64,000 bases of DNA from Microbispora sp. NBC_01189 (GCF_036010665.1 NZ_CP108581.1:4259501-4323500); one strand, 5' to 3'; counted from the stretch's first letter, positions 1 to 8,645 are shown. Translations and numbers: made by a program. The notes: generated by a model not told the origin, from the sequence alone.

Positions 1-1
1 G

Positions 2-799
2 CTGATCATGGCCTTACGGGTGAGCACCCGCAGCGGCCGGGTGGCCGCCGCCGTCAAGGCCGTGCTCGGGGAGGGCCGGGGCGCCGACTGGCTGCCCGTC
101 GCCGCCGCCCCCGCCACCCGGGTCGTCGTCCCCGGCATCCCGGGCACCGCGGGGAAGCGCGAGCTGTACGTCGCCGCACCCGGGGAGACCGACACGGTCG
201 TACGGATCAAGGCGGTGCTGGAGGACGGCTCCTACGCGCTGAAGAACAAGGAGACGATCGAGGTCCCGGCCGGCTCGACGGCCTCACTCGACCTGTCCAC
301 CGGCATCGGCGGGCAGCCCGCCGCGCTGGTGCTGGAGTCCGACGTGCCGATCGTGGCGGGTCTGAAGATCACCGGAACCGGCGCCCGGCAGGACGTCGCC
401 TTCACGGCCGGCGCCGACTCCATCGATCTCGGCAGCGTCGTCGCGGACGCCCAGGCGACGGGAGGCAAGCAGGTCTCGCGGCTGGTGCTGTCGGCGCCCT
501 TCGCCCCGGCCACGGTGGAGGTGCGGCTGCTGCCCGCCAAGGGGGAGGCGCCGGCCCCCGTCGAGGTCAAGCTGGCCGCCGCCCACACCCAGGAGATCAG
601 GCTCACGCCGCGCGGAGGCAAGGACGCCTTCAGCGTCGTCGTGCGCCCGCTGCCCGGTTCCGGCCAGGTGTACGGCGGCCGGGTCCTGGACGAGACGACC
701 AAGGACGGCCAGCTCGTCACCGCGCAGCCGCTGGCCGTGGGCCGGATCTGGGCCCTGGTGCCCCCGGCCGTCGACGCACCGGGCGTCGTCCTCCCCTGA
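2..799 (+). CDS. DUF5719 family protein, C-terminal part
   Basis: The reading frame is open to the left edge (codons before the first ATG at 8 are in frame), so this is the C-terminal part of a longer protein. The visible 265 residues are rich in Ala, Val, Gly and Pro, with alternating short hydrophobic strands and no predicted membrane span, consistent with a beta-rich extracytoplasmic domain. The pattern fits actinobacterial DUF5719 proteins, which usually have an N-terminal signal or membrane anchor and lie just upstream of the small zincin-fold gene, as here. Function is unknown. The assignment rests on resemblance and neighbourhood. Confidence 0.65.
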   Translation: MIMALRVSTRSGRVAAAVKAVLGEGRGADWLPVAAAPATRVVVPGIPGTAGKRELYVAAPGETDTVVRIKAVLEDGSYALKNKETIEVPAGSTASLDLSTGIGGQPAALVLESDVPIVAGLKITGTGARQDVAFTAGADSIDLGSVVADAQATGGKQVSRLVLSAPFAPATVEVRLLPAKGEAPAPVEVKLAAAHTQEIRLTPRGGKDAFSVVVRPLPGSGQVYGGRVLDETTKDGQLVTAQPLAVGRIWALVPPAVDAPGVVLP

Positions 800-848
800 A
801 CGGCTGGACCCGGCTCCCGCGCCAGGGCGTGGTATCGGGAGCGTGGTC

Positions 849-1316
849 TCAGTGACGGTCGTCGTAGCCGGGGTCGATCGTCTCCGGGGTGAGGCCCAGC
901 AGGCTCGCCACCTGCTCGACCACCACGTCCAGCACCAGCGTGCCGAGCGTGTCCCGGTCGCGGGCCCGCGCCTCGAGCGGCCGGCGATACAGCACGACGG
1001 TCGCGGGGTCGTCCCCGGCGGCCGACTCCGCCCGTCCCAGCGGGATCGGGTCCGACGACAACCGGGCCGGGCCGTCCACCAGCTCGTCGGCCGGCGGCAC
1101 CTCCTCGACGGCGAACTCGACGGCGGCGAGCTGGGCGCCCCACCGGGGCTTGAGCCGGTCGACCGCGTCGAGCACCAGGTCGTCGAAACGCTCCCCGCGG
1201 GACTTGGCGATGGGGACGTGCGAGGGCGCGAGCGGGCCACGCATCCCGCGACCGTGCCGGTCGCGCCGGCGCACCCGCCGCCGGGGGTCCGGCCCGTCAC
1301 CGCTCCGATCGCTCAC
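849..1316 (-). CDS. metallopeptidase-fold (zincin-like) family protein lacking the zinc motif
   Basis: This 155-residue protein starts at GTG 1316. It resembles the small metallopeptidase family PF06262 (former DUF1025): a basic N-terminus, a segment FDDLVLDAVDRLKPRW and a C-terminal helix where family members carry HExxH. Here that helix reads VVVEQVASLLGL, so the Glu is kept while both zinc-binding His are gone. A peptidase activity is therefore unlikely unless metal is bound another way. It is convergent with the DUF5719 gene and divergent from DUF3499, separated from the latter by 200 bp that probably holds both promoters. Biological role is unknown. Confidence 0.7.
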   Translation of the reverse strand: MSDRSGDGPDPRRRVRRRDRHGRGMRGPLAPSHVPIAKSRGERFDDLVLDAVDRLKPRWGAQLAAVEFAVEEVPPADELVDGPARLSSDPIPLGRAESAAGDDPATVVLYRRPLEARARDRDTLGTLVLDVVVEQVASLLGLTPETIDPGYDDRH

Positions 1317-1516
1317 GCAGTCAGCTTAGGGCGTGCCGGCGTGATCCGCCGGACACCGCCTGAGCCGCTTCCGCGGGTACGACGGACCGCGTGGCGTTGT
1401 GTCCGCTTTGCCCGACAATCTCATGAGGACTTCTCAGAACGCTGAATTGTGGCGACACGCTCGATAAGAGCGGCGGGGTGGTGGCAATGTGAACGCGGAC
1501 CGGATACGGTCCCTCC

Positions 1517-1882
1517 GTGAGCCCCGTCCGCAGCTGTTCCCGTACCGCCTGCAGGCAGCCTGCCGTCTTCACACTCACGTATGTCTACGCCGACTCGACC
1601 GCCGTACTCGGCCCTCTGGCGACGTACGTCGAGCCCCATTGCTACGACCTGTGCGCGGAGCACGCGGAACGGCTCACCGCGCCCAGAGGCTGGGAGGTCG
1701 TGCGCCTTCCGTCCGAGTCCGTGTCCCCGAGCGGAGACGACCTGGAGGCGCTGGCGAACGCGGTCCGCGAGGCCGCCCGCCCCGCCCCCGCGGCGGGAGA
1801 GCCGGTCGGTCAGGCGGTCGAGGTGGGGCGCCGGGGTCATCTGCGCGTGCTCAAGTCGGCGCAGCCCAATCGGGAGCGCTGA
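1517..1882 (+). CDS. DUF3499 family protein
   Basis: A 121-residue actinobacteria-specific protein starting at GTG 1517. The N-terminus reads SPVRSCSRTACRQPAV and is followed by a strand-rich segment and a second pair of metal-type ligands (EPHCYDLCAEHAERL), so the two Cys/His clusters could form a small zinc-binding fold. The C-terminal third is disordered and rich in Ala, Pro and Arg. DUF3499 genes usually sit immediately upstream of phosphomannomutase in actinomycetes, as here (about 115 bp). No biochemical function is established. Confidence 0.85.
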   Translation: MSPVRSCSRTACRQPAVFTLTYVYADSTAVLGPLATYVEPHCYDLCAEHAERLTAPRGWEVVRLPSESVSPSGDDLEALANAVREAARPAPAAGEPVGQAVEVGRRGHLRVLKSAQPNRER

Positions 1883-1997
1883 AGCGTTCAGGCTCCGCGC
1901 GACGAGATCGCGCGCACCGCGTTGGATCGCCCGTTGTGGGGGCAATCAGGCGCTATAGGCTCAGGTGCGAAGACTTAACGACTTTTTAGGGGCTGCA

Positions 1998-3353
1998 GTG
2001 GCCGACCTCAGCAGGATCTTCAAGGCGTACGACGTGCGCGGTGTGGTGCCCGACGAGCTCGACGAGGAGATCGCGCAGGCCGTAGGGGCGGCGTTCGTGG
2101 AGCTGACCGGTGCGACGTCGGTGGTGACGGCCCACGACATGCGCACCTCCTCCGGCCCGCTGGCCGCGGCCTTCGCGCGGGGCGCGACCTCCCGCGGCGC
2201 CGACGTCGTCAACGCCGGCCTCGGCTCGACCGACATGCTCTACTACGCCAGCGGCAGCCTGAACCTGCCGGGCGTGATGTTCACGGCGAGCCACAACCCG
2301 GCCAAGTACAACGGCATGAAGATGTGCCGCGCCGGGGCCGTTCCCGTGGGCACCGACACCGGGCTGCTGGAGATCCGCGACCGCGCGGCCGAGCTGCTCG
2401 AAAGTGGGCTGGGCGGCACTCCCGGCGCGGGCACGGTGACGGAACGCAACCTGCTGGAGGGCTACGCCGCCCACCTCAAGACCCTGGTCGACCTGTCGGG
2501 AATCCGGCCGCTGAAGGTGGTCGTCGACGCCGGCAACGGGATGGGCGGCTACACGGTCCCCGAGGTCTTCAAGGGCCTGCCGATCGAGCTGACCCCGCTC
2601 TACTTCGAGCTCGACGGCAGCTTCCCCAACCACGAGGCCAACCCGATCGAGCCGGAGAACCTGCGCGACCTGCAGAAGGCGGTCGTCTCGCAGGGCGCCG
2701 ACATCGGCATCGCCTTCGACGGCGACGCCGACCGCTGCTGGGTCATCGACGAGCGGGGCGAGTCGGTGCCGCCGTCCACGATCACCGCGCTGGTCGCGGT
2801 GCGCGAGCTGGCCAAGGACCCCGGCGCGACGGTCATCCACAACCTGATCACGTCCAAGGGCGTGCCGGAGATCGTCGCCGAGCACGGCGGCAAGCCGGTC
2901 CGCACCCGCGTGGGCCACTCGTTCATCAAGGCCGAGATGGCCCGCACCGGCGCGGTCTTCGGCGGCGAGCACTCGGCCCACTACTACTTCCGCGACTTCT
3001 GGTTCGCCGATTCCGGCATGCTGGCCGCGCTGCACGTGCTCGCCGCGCTGGGCGAGCAGGACCGGCCGCTGTCGGAGGTGCTGTCGCGCTACTCGCGCTA
3101 CGCCGCCTCCGGGGAGATCAACAGCAGGGTGGACGACCAGACGGCGGCCCTGGCCCGCGTACGGGAGACCTTCGCGGCGCGTGAGGGTGTTACCTTCGAC
3201 GAGCTGGACGGACTCACCGTCAGCGGTCCGGACTGGTGGTTCAACCTGCGTCCGTCGAACACCGAGCCGCTGCTGCGGCTCAACGCGGAGGCCTCCGACG
3301 AGGAGAAGGTCGCCGCCGTCCGCGACGAAGTGCTCGCCGTCGTAAGGAGCTGA
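1998..3353 (+). CDS. manB: phosphomannomutase/phosphoglucomutase
   Basis: A 451-residue alpha-D-phosphohexomutase that interconverts mannose 6-phosphate and mannose 1-phosphate (and probably the glucose phosphates), feeding GDP-mannose for glycans and glycolipids. All four active-site loops are visible: the phosphoserine loop FTASHNPAKYNGMK, the magnesium loop AFDGDADRC, the sugar-binding loop GGEHSAHYYF and the phosphate-binding loop RPSNTEPLLRL. GTG 1998 is chosen because it gives the family N-terminus ADLSRIFKAYDVRG and follows an AGGGG ribosome site; the longer frame from 1965 has no such support. The Trm112-like and isomerase genes follow within a few bases, suggesting one operon. Confidence 0.95.
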   Translation: MADLSRIFKAYDVRGVVPDELDEEIAQAVGAAFVELTGATSVVTAHDMRTSSGPLAAAFARGATSRGADVVNAGLGSTDMLYYASGSLNLPGVMFTASHNPAKYNGMKMCRAGAVPVGTDTGLLEIRDRAAELLESGLGGTPGAGTVTERNLLEGYAAHLKTLVDLSGIRPLKVVVDAGNGMGGYTVPEVFKGLPIELTPLYFELDGSFPNHEANPIEPENLRDLQKAVVSQGADIGIAFDGDADRCWVIDERGESVPPSTITALVAVRELAKDPGATVIHNLITSKGVPEIVAEHGGKPVRTRVGHSFIKAEMARTGAVFGGEHSAHYYFRDFWFADSGMLAALHVLAALGEQDRPLSEVLSRYSRYAASGEINSRVDDQTAALARVRETFAAREGVTFDELDGLTVSGPDWWFNLRPSNTEPLLRLNAEASDEEKVAAVRDEVLAVVRS

Positions 3354-3357
3354 CGAC

Positions 3358-3531
3358 TTGAAGATCGACGACTGGCTGCTGGACATCCTCGCGTGCCCGG
3401 CGTGCAAGTCCCCCCTCCGCGCCGTGCCGGAGGCGGACGAGCTGGCCTGCACGTCCGAGTCGTGCGGCCTGGTCTATCCGGTGCGTGACGACATCCCGGT
3501 CCTCCTCGTCGACGAGGCCCGCCGGGCATGA
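3358..3531 (+). CDS. Trm112-family small zinc protein
   Basis: A 57-residue protein with a TTG start at 3358, four bases after the phosphomannomutase stop, and an ATGA overlap with the next gene. The sequence begins MKIDDWLLDILACPACKSPL and has a second Cys pair (CTSESCGLVYPVRDDIPVLL), the zinc-ribbon plan of Trm112/YcaR proteins. In eukaryotes and archaea Trm112 activates methyltransferases. The partner of the actinobacterial protein is not known; its fixed place between manB and the isomerase suggests a role near sugar-nucleotide metabolism, or simple co-expression. Confidence 0.88.
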   Translation: MKIDDWLLDILACPACKSPLRAVPEADELACTSESCGLVYPVRDDIPVLLVDEARRA

Positions 3532-4673
3532 CCGGTGCCGGTGGGGCCCGGTTCGAGCCCGACCGGCTCGACGACCAGGCATATCTGGTGGAGGGCGACC
3601 CCTCCGGCATGCTCCGTACGGTGGCCTCCTCGGCCGCCGAGGTGCGCACGGCGTACCGGGCGGCCGTGGAGAGCGGCCTCGCGCGGATCGGCCGCGACGG
3701 GCGTCCGCGGGCGATCGTGGTGGCGGGCATGGGCGCGAGCGGGCTCGCCGGCGAGGTGCTCGAGGCGCTGTGCCGGTACGGCTCCCCGGTTCCGGTCGTG
3801 ACGGTGCGCGGCTACCGGCTGCCCGGCTGGGTCGGCGCCGCCGATCTCGTCGTCGCCGTCTCCCGCTCGGGGACGACCGAGGAGACCGTCGCCGTGACCG
3901 CCGAGGCCCTACGGCGCGGCTGCGGGGTCGTCGGCGTGGGCGCGCCGGACACGCCGCTGGCCGCCCTGGTCGCGCGGGGCGGCGGGCCGTACGTGCCGGT
4001 CGGCGGGGAGGCCGGGCAGCCCGAGGCGACCCTGTGGTCGCTGATGGTGCCGCCGATCCTCGCGGCGGCGGCGTTCGGGCTGGTCCCCGTGGAGGAGGAC
4101 GAGTTCGAGGTGGTCGCGGGGCGGCTGGAGGACCTCGCGCACCGCTGCCGCCCGTCGAGCGAGTCGTTCATCAACCCCGGCAAGACGCTGGCCATGGAAC
4201 TGGCCGGCACGGTTCCGGTCGTCTGGGGCACCTCTCCGGTGGCCGCGGTGGCGGCCCACCTCCTGGCCACCCGGCTCGGCGCGCACGCGGGATATCCCGC
4301 GATCTGGGGCGAGCTGCCCGAGGCGGCGCACAACCAGATCGGGACGTTCGACGGCCCCCTCGCCGGGCGTGACATCTTCGCCGACCCTCATCTGGACGAG
4401 CCGGTAGGCGGCCCCCGGCTGCGCCTGTTCCTGCTGCGTGACGTGGAGGAACACCCGCAGGTGACCCGGTCCCGCACCGCCGCCGTACGGATGGCCGAGG
4501 ACCGCGGGGTGCCGGTGTCGGAGATCACGGCCGACGGCGTGCGCCCGCTGGAGCGGCTCGCCGCCCTCGCCGGGCTGTGCGACTACGCGACTGTCTACCT
4601 GGCTCTCGGGTACGGGATCGACCCGGCGTCGGTGGCCGTGTCCACGGAACTCCGGGCCAGGATTTCGCAGTAG
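3528..4673 (+). CDS. SIS-domain mannose/glucose-6-phosphate isomerase
   Basis: A 381-residue protein with tandem SIS domains. The first reads IVVAGMGASGLAGEVLEAL followed by VAVSRSGTTEETVAV, the phosphosugar-binding loop with the Ser/Thr pattern of phosphoglucose/phosphomannose isomerases (PMI/PGI type seen in archaea and actinobacteria). The C-terminal domain holds the helix ELPEAAHNQIGTFDG, matching the E-x-x-x-H-N active-site region of bifunctional enzymes. It would supply mannose 6-phosphate to the mutase encoded two genes upstream. Its ATG overlaps the Trm112 stop, which implies translational coupling. Cytoplasmic. Confidence 0.88.
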   Translation: MTGAGGARFEPDRLDDQAYLVEGDPSGMLRTVASSAAEVRTAYRAAVESGLARIGRDGRPRAIVVAGMGASGLAGEVLEALCRYGSPVPVVTVRGYRLPGWVGAADLVVAVSRSGTTEETVAVTAEALRRGCGVVGVGAPDTPLAALVARGGGPYVPVGGEAGQPEATLWSLMVPPILAAAAFGLVPVEEDEFEVVAGRLEDLAHRCRPSSESFINPGKTLAMELAGTVPVVWGTSPVAAVAAHLLATRLGAHAGYPAIWGELPEAAHNQIGTFDGPLAGRDIFADPHLDEPVGGPRLRLFLLRDVEEHPQVTRSRTAAVRMAEDRGVPVSEITADGVRPLERLAALAGLCDYATVYLALGYGIDPASVAVSTELRARISQ

Positions 4674-4716
4674 GGCACTAGGATCGCTTCGGCCTGTAGA
4701 CATCGAGGAGTTCAAC

Positions 4717-5658
4717 GTGAGTGCGGGTGGCGGTACCAAGGCGATCCTCGCGGCGCTCGGCGCCAACATGGCGATCGCGGTGGCGAAGTTCGTGGCGTTC
4801 CTCTTCACCGGGTCGTCCTCCATGCTCGCCGAGTCGGTCCACTCCGTGGCCGACTCCGGCAACCAGGCGCTGCTGATGCTGGGCGGCAAGCAGGCCACCA
4901 AGCGGAGCACCCGCAAACACCCGTTCGGCTACGGGCGCGAGCGGTACTTCTACGCGTTCGTCGTGGCGGTCGTGCTGTTCACGATCGGCGCACTGTTCTC
5001 GCTGTACGAGGGCTGGCACAAGATCTCCGACCCGCAGCCGGTGGAGTCGCCGCAGTGGGCGTTCGGCGTGCTGGTCTTCGCGATCGTCGCCGAGGGGTTC
5101 TCCTTCCGTACGGCGATCAAGGAATCGAGGGTGCACAAGGGCAAGGAGTCCTGGCTGTCCTTCATCCGGCGGTCCAAGGCGCCCGAGCTGCCCGTCGTGC
5201 TGCTGGAGGACTTCGGCGCGCTGCTCGGCCTGGTCTTCGCGCTGTCCGGCGTCGCGATGGCGGTGATCACCGGCAACGGCGCGTGGGACGGCGCGGGCAG
5301 CCTCGTGATCGGCCTGCTGCTCGCGGTGATCGCGGTCATCCTGGCCATCGAGACCAAGTCGCTGCTGATCGGGGAGAGCGCCGCCCCCGAGATGGAGAAG
5401 AAGATCTGCGCGGCACTGGAGTCGGCTCCCGAGGTCAGCCGGGTGATCCACCTGCGCACCCTGCACCTCGGCCCGGAGGAGCTGCTGGTCGCCGCCAAGA
5501 TCGCGGTCGAGCACGACGACACAGCGAGCGAGGTGGCCCGGGGCATCGACGAGGCCGAACGGCGCATCCGCGAGGCCGTGCCGATCGCCCGGGTGATCTA
5601 CCTGGAGCCGGACCTCTACCGGGCGGACGCCGCCTCGACGCAGCCCGCCGGTGCCTGA
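4717..5658 (+). CDS. cation diffusion facilitator family transporter (SLC30A9-like)
   Basis: A 313-residue membrane protein with about six hydrophobic segments, starting at GTG 4717. The TM2 signature is SMLAESVHSVADSGNQALL (CDF pattern HSxxD). In TM5 the usual HxxxD is replaced by LLEDFGALLGL, the ED form seen in the SLC30A9-like branch. A cytoplasmic C-terminal ferredoxin-like domain follows (from about residue 215). The likely role is efflux of zinc or another divalent metal by proton exchange; the metal cannot be told from sequence. It is the last gene of the manB run, 43 bp after the isomerase. Confidence 0.88.
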   Translation: MSAGGGTKAILAALGANMAIAVAKFVAFLFTGSSSMLAESVHSVADSGNQALLMLGGKQATKRSTRKHPFGYGRERYFYAFVVAVVLFTIGALFSLYEGWHKISDPQPVESPQWAFGVLVFAIVAEGFSFRTAIKESRVHKGKESWLSFIRRSKAPELPVVLLEDFGALLGLVFALSGVAMAVITGNGAWDGAGSLVIGLLLAVIAVILAIETKSLLIGESAAPEMEKKICAALESAPEVSRVIHLRTLHLGPEELLVAAKIAVEHDDTASEVARGIDEAERRIREAVPIARVIYLEPDLYRADAASTQPAGA

Positions 5659-5734
5659 TCGGCTTCTCGCTCGGTCACCTTCCCACTGCGCACCGTGATC
5701 GAAATGTGATCCCGGGTCACTTCAACCTCCCTGG

Positions 5735-5746
5735 TACCGGTCGGTA
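5735..5746. promoter_or_regulatory. near-palindromic operator candidate TACCGGTCGGTA
   Basis: TACCGGTCGGTA lies about 45 bp upstream of the DUF6230 start. The outer TACC/GGTA arms are perfect inverted repeats and the centre differs by one base pair from symmetry. A TAACTTTACT stretch follows directly and could hold the -10 element. The shape fits a TetR-type operator, but no regulator gene is nearby. Confidence 0.35.
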
Positions 5747-5791
5747 ACTTTACTCGTGCATCTGACCGGTTCCCCCCTCCGGAGGTGACTC

Positions 5792-6388
5792 ATGATCCAG
5801 CAGGGACGCGTGCGCTGGAAACGGTTCGCGCTCGTCTTCGTACCCGCGCTCGCGGTCGCCTCCGTGCTCGTCGGCGCGACCGCCGAGGGCGCCATCGGCG
5901 CGTCGTTCGTGGTCTCGGGCGACACGTTCAAGGTCTCCGCCGACAGGCTGCAGGGCCAGGGCTTCGTGCAGTACGGCAGCGTCACCGAGAACAAGAATGG
6001 CCGGAAGATCCCGGTCGCGGTCTCCGGCATCCGGAAGGCCACCCTGACGAACATGTGCCAGACCGTCCTGATGAAGTCGCCGGTCGGCGCGGTGACGCTC
6101 CGGATCACCGCGGGCACCGGCAAGGCCCCGGTGACCGCGGAAAACATGATCGTCGATGTCTCCCAGATCCAGGGCAACGCGGTCTTCACCGGCATCGAGG
6201 CCGGCCGCGACGCCGGCACGCTCGACCAGGTGCCGGAGGCGCAGGGCGCCGCGGGCATGTTCGGCCAGCAGGCGAGCGCGGTCTCCATCGAGAACTTCCG
6301 GCAGGTCTCCTGGTCGGTCAACGCGGCGACCTTCAAGCTTCCGGGCCTGAATTTGACCGTCGAACCCGGCGAGCACGAGTGCTTCTGA
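5792..6388 (+). CDS. DUF6230 family exported protein
   Basis: A 198-residue protein with a basic N-terminus (QGRVRWKRFA) followed by a hydrophobic segment of about 25 residues, an N-terminal membrane anchor or signal peptide. The rest is a beta-rich domain in the pattern of DUF6230 cholesterol-esterase-like proteins of actinomycetes, with two Cys at residues 88 and 197 that could pair outside the cell. A strong ribosome site GGAGG lies seven bases before ATG 5792. It is followed after 34 bp by a DUF6114 protein, the usual two-gene pairing. Function unknown. Confidence 0.82.
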   Translation: MIQQGRVRWKRFALVFVPALAVASVLVGATAEGAIGASFVVSGDTFKVSADRLQGQGFVQYGSVTENKNGRKIPVAVSGIRKATLTNMCQTVLMKSPVGAVTLRITAGTGKAPVTAENMIVDVSQIQGNAVFTGIEAGRDAGTLDQVPEAQGAAGMFGQQASAVSIENFRQVSWSVNAATFKLPGLNLTVEPGEHECF

Positions 6389-6422
6389 TGCGGCGGCCGG
6401 TCGAACCCCTCGGTGGGCGGCG

Positions 6423-7943
6423 ATGAACGGATCCTGGCGGAGGTCCAGGCCCTTCTGGGGCGGCCTGCTGGTGCTGCTCGCGGGCCTGGAGCTGCTGAGC
6501 ATCCCGTTCGCGACGAAGGCCCTGCCGCTCGTCATCCGGTCGGGCACGGTCGGGGCCACCTACCTCATCGCGCTCGTACTGGTCATCCTGGGCCTGATGA
6601 TCTGGCTCCAGCCCGGTCAGCGGGCCTTCCTCGGCGTCGTCGCCGTGCTGGTCTCGATCGCGTCGTTCGTATACGCCAACCTGGGCGGCTTCCTCGTCGG
6701 CATGCTGCTCGGCCTCGTCGGGGGCGCGCTCGCGGTCGCCTGGGCTCTGGAGGAGACGGCCCCCCGCGCCTCCGGGACGCCCGCCGAGCCCTCCGGCGCC
6801 GCCGCCCCGCCCGCCGAGCCCGCCGTCGCGGCCGCCCCGCCCGCGCCCGGCGGCGGAGAGATCACCTTCACCACCCGCCGGGTCGTCGGCCGCGACGAGC
6901 ACCTGCGGCCGGCGGGCGCCCAGGCCGGCCCGCGGACCCAGCCCCGGCCACCCGTCGCGCCGCCCACCGGAGACGGCCATCAGGTCCTCGTCGGCCGCAT
7001 CCGCCCCACTCCGCCCCCCGAGGACGCGGGCTCGCGGGGCGGCCCGGACGACGACAGTGACGACGACAGTGACGAGGGCGGTGACGGGGGTGGTGACGGG
7101 GGTGTGCGGGCGGGTTCGCCCGATGACGGGCCCCGCCCGCCCGCACGTCCGCCGGGGCGGTACGAAGGGGGGCCGGGCGCGGAGCGCAGGGCGCTGGCGA
7201 TCGCGGTGCTTCCCGTCCTCCTGGTGACGGGGACGGGCGTGTCACAGGAGGACCCCGGCGGATCCCTCCTGCACGGTGCCGTACCCAGCGCCGTCCCCAG
7301 CCTGCTCCCCGGTGCCGTCTCCGGGGCCGTGCCCAGCGCCGTCTCCGGCGTCGTCCCGGACCTGGTGCCCACGATCGTGCCCACCGACCTGCCGGGAGCA
7401 CTGGGGTCGGCGAACCCCCTGGCCCCTCTCACCGGCGGGAGGTCCCGTTCGCCCAGCGCGTCGCCGTCCCCGGGCATGGACGACCAGGAGGGCCAGGCCC
7501 CGCCCGCCGGACCCGCGGGCGGTCAGGTGAGGGTCGCGGTCGAGCCCGCCGCCGTACGCGCCCCCTCCCTCACCATGACCGGCATGAAGTTCACCGGGGT
7601 CGTGGAGATGCCCACCGCGACCGGCATGGTCAAGATGCTCCGCTTCACCATGCGGAAGGCCGTGCTGGAGCGGCCTCAGCAGACCATGGGCTCGACGACC
7701 CTCGTCGGCAGCACCTTCACCTTCGAGGGCGACGTGGTGATCTGCACGACGAAGATGACCGGCAAGCTCCTCGGCGTGCCCCAGCGGTTCACGGCCGAGC
7801 ACCCGAACATCCTGGTCAGGGCGCTCACGCTGGTGCCGTCGCTGAACGTGCCGCTGACGATGACCGACGTCGTCAGCGAGCAGCCGTACGTGACGGCCGA
7901 CTCCCTGCGCGCGGACGATCTCCACCTGGTGGCCGGCGCCTGA
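6423..7943 (+). CDS. DUF6114 membrane protein with long linker and extra C-terminal domain
   Basis: A 506-residue protein in three parts. Residues 10-110 hold four hydrophobic segments (for example WGGLLVLLAGLELLSIPF), the DUF6114 membrane domain. Residues 115-380 form a low-complexity linker with an Asp/Ser/Gly block (DDDSDDDSDEGGDGGGDGG) and repeated Ala-Val-Pro-Ser units, with another hydrophobic stretch near residue 260. Residues 385-506 form a beta-rich domain (SLTMTGMKFTGVVEMPTATG) with one Cys, resembling the exported domain of the upstream DUF6230 protein. DUF6114 proteins are usually only about 130-200 residues, so this is an extended form. The pair is probably an operon. Function unknown. 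Confidence 0.75.
   Translation: MNGSWRRSRPFWGGLLVLLAGLELLSIPFATKALPLVIRSGTVGATYLIALVLVILGLMIWLQPGQRAFLGVVAVLVSIASFVYANLGGFLVGMLLGLVGGALAVAWALEETAPRASGTPAEPSGAAAPPAEPAVAAAPPAPGGGEITFTTRRVVGRDEHLRPAGAQAGPRTQPRPPVAPPTGDGHQVLVGRIRPTPPPEDAGSRGGPDDDSDDDSDEGGDGGGDGGVRAGSPDDGPRPPARPPGRYEGGPGAERRALAIAVLPVLLVTGTGVSQEDPGGSLLHGAVPSAVPSLLPGAVSGAVPSAVSGVVPDLVPTIVPTDLPGALGSANPLAPLTGGRSRSPSASPSPGMDDQEGQAPPAGPAGGQVRVAVEPAAVRAPSLTMTGMKFTGVVEMPTATGMVKMLRFTMRKAVLERPQQTMGSTTLVGSTFTFEGDVVICTTKMTGKLLGVPQRFTAEHPNILVRALTLVPSLNVPLTMTDVVSEQPYVTADSLRADDLHLVAGA
7020..7430 (+). repeat. low-complexity coding repeats in the DUF6114 linker
   Basis: Two imperfect repeat blocks lie inside the gene: GACGACAGT and GGTGACGGG units near 7050-7105 encode the Asp/Ser/Gly tract, and GCCGTNCCCAGC-like units near 7275-7400 encode Ala-Val-Pro-Ser/Gly repeats. 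Both are in frame and probably vary in copy number between strains. Confidence 0.6.
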
Positions 7944-7979
7944 CCGGCCGCACACACCGCGCCGCACGGCCGGGAACGG

Positions 7980-8645
7980 TCAGTCGAGGTCTCCGGGCCG
8001 TACGAGCCCGGTCTCGTAGGCGTGGATGACGGCCTGAGTGCGGTCGCGCAGGCCGAGCTTCGCCAGGATCCGGGCGACGTGCGTCTTCACCGTGTGTTCG
8101 GTCACCACCAGGGCCGCCGCGATCTCGGCGTTGGACAGCCCCCGGGCCATGAGCCGCAGCACCTCGGACTCGCGCGCGGTCAGCGGCGCCTGCGCCCGCG
8201 ACGGTCCGGCCGGTGCGGGCTCGGCGGCCCGCCGCCGGGTGAACTCCGCGATGAGCCGCCGGGTGACCTTGGGCGCGAGCAGGGCGTCGCCGCGGGCCAC
8301 GATCCGTACGGATTCGGCCAGTTCCTCGGCCCGGATGTCCTTCAGCAGAAAGCCGCTCGCCCCCGCGAGGAGCGCCTGGTAGACGTACTCGTCCAGGTCG
8401 AAGGTCGTGATCATCAGAGCCTTGGCGCCGATCTCGGTGACGGTCCGGGCGGCCTCGATGCCGTTCAGCACCGGCATCCTGATGTCGAGCACGGCGACGT
8501 CCGGCCGTTCGGCCCTGGCCAGCCGTACGGCCTCCCGGCCGTCGGCTGCGGCGCCGACGACCTCGATGTCCGGCTGGGCGGCCAGCACGGCGGTGAACCC
8601 CCTGAGCACCACCGGCTGGTCGTCGGCCACGAGCACTCTGATCAT
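7980..8645 (-). CDS. LuxR-type response regulator (NarL family)
   Basis: A 221-residue regulator. The receiver domain (1-120) has the acidic pair in IRVLVADDQPVV, the phospho-Asp in VAVLDIRMPVLNG, the Thr/Ser switch in KALMITTFD and the Lys in GFLLKDI. A GerE/LuxR helix-turn-helix follows (LTARESEVLRLMARGLSNAE, residues about 155-205). Its ATG overlaps the stop of the kinase gene upstream, so the two form one transcription unit and almost certainly a cognate pair. Target genes are not evident from the surroundings. Confidence 0.95.
   Translation of the reverse strand: MIRVLVADDQPVVLRGFTAVLAAQPDIEVVGAAADGREAVRLARAERPDVAVLDIRMPVLNGIEAARTVTEIGAKALMITTFDLDEYVYQALLAGASGFLLKDIRAEELAESVRIVARGDALLAPKVTRRLIAEFTRRRAAEPAPAGPSRAQAPLTARESEVLRLMARGLSNAEIAAALVVTEHTVKTHVARILAKLGLRDRTQAVIHAYETGLVRPGDLD

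Noticed and set aside
3545-3565. tRNA T-loop-like GGTTCGAGCC
   Set aside because: It lies inside the isomerase coding sequence, with no matching acceptor or anticodon stems.
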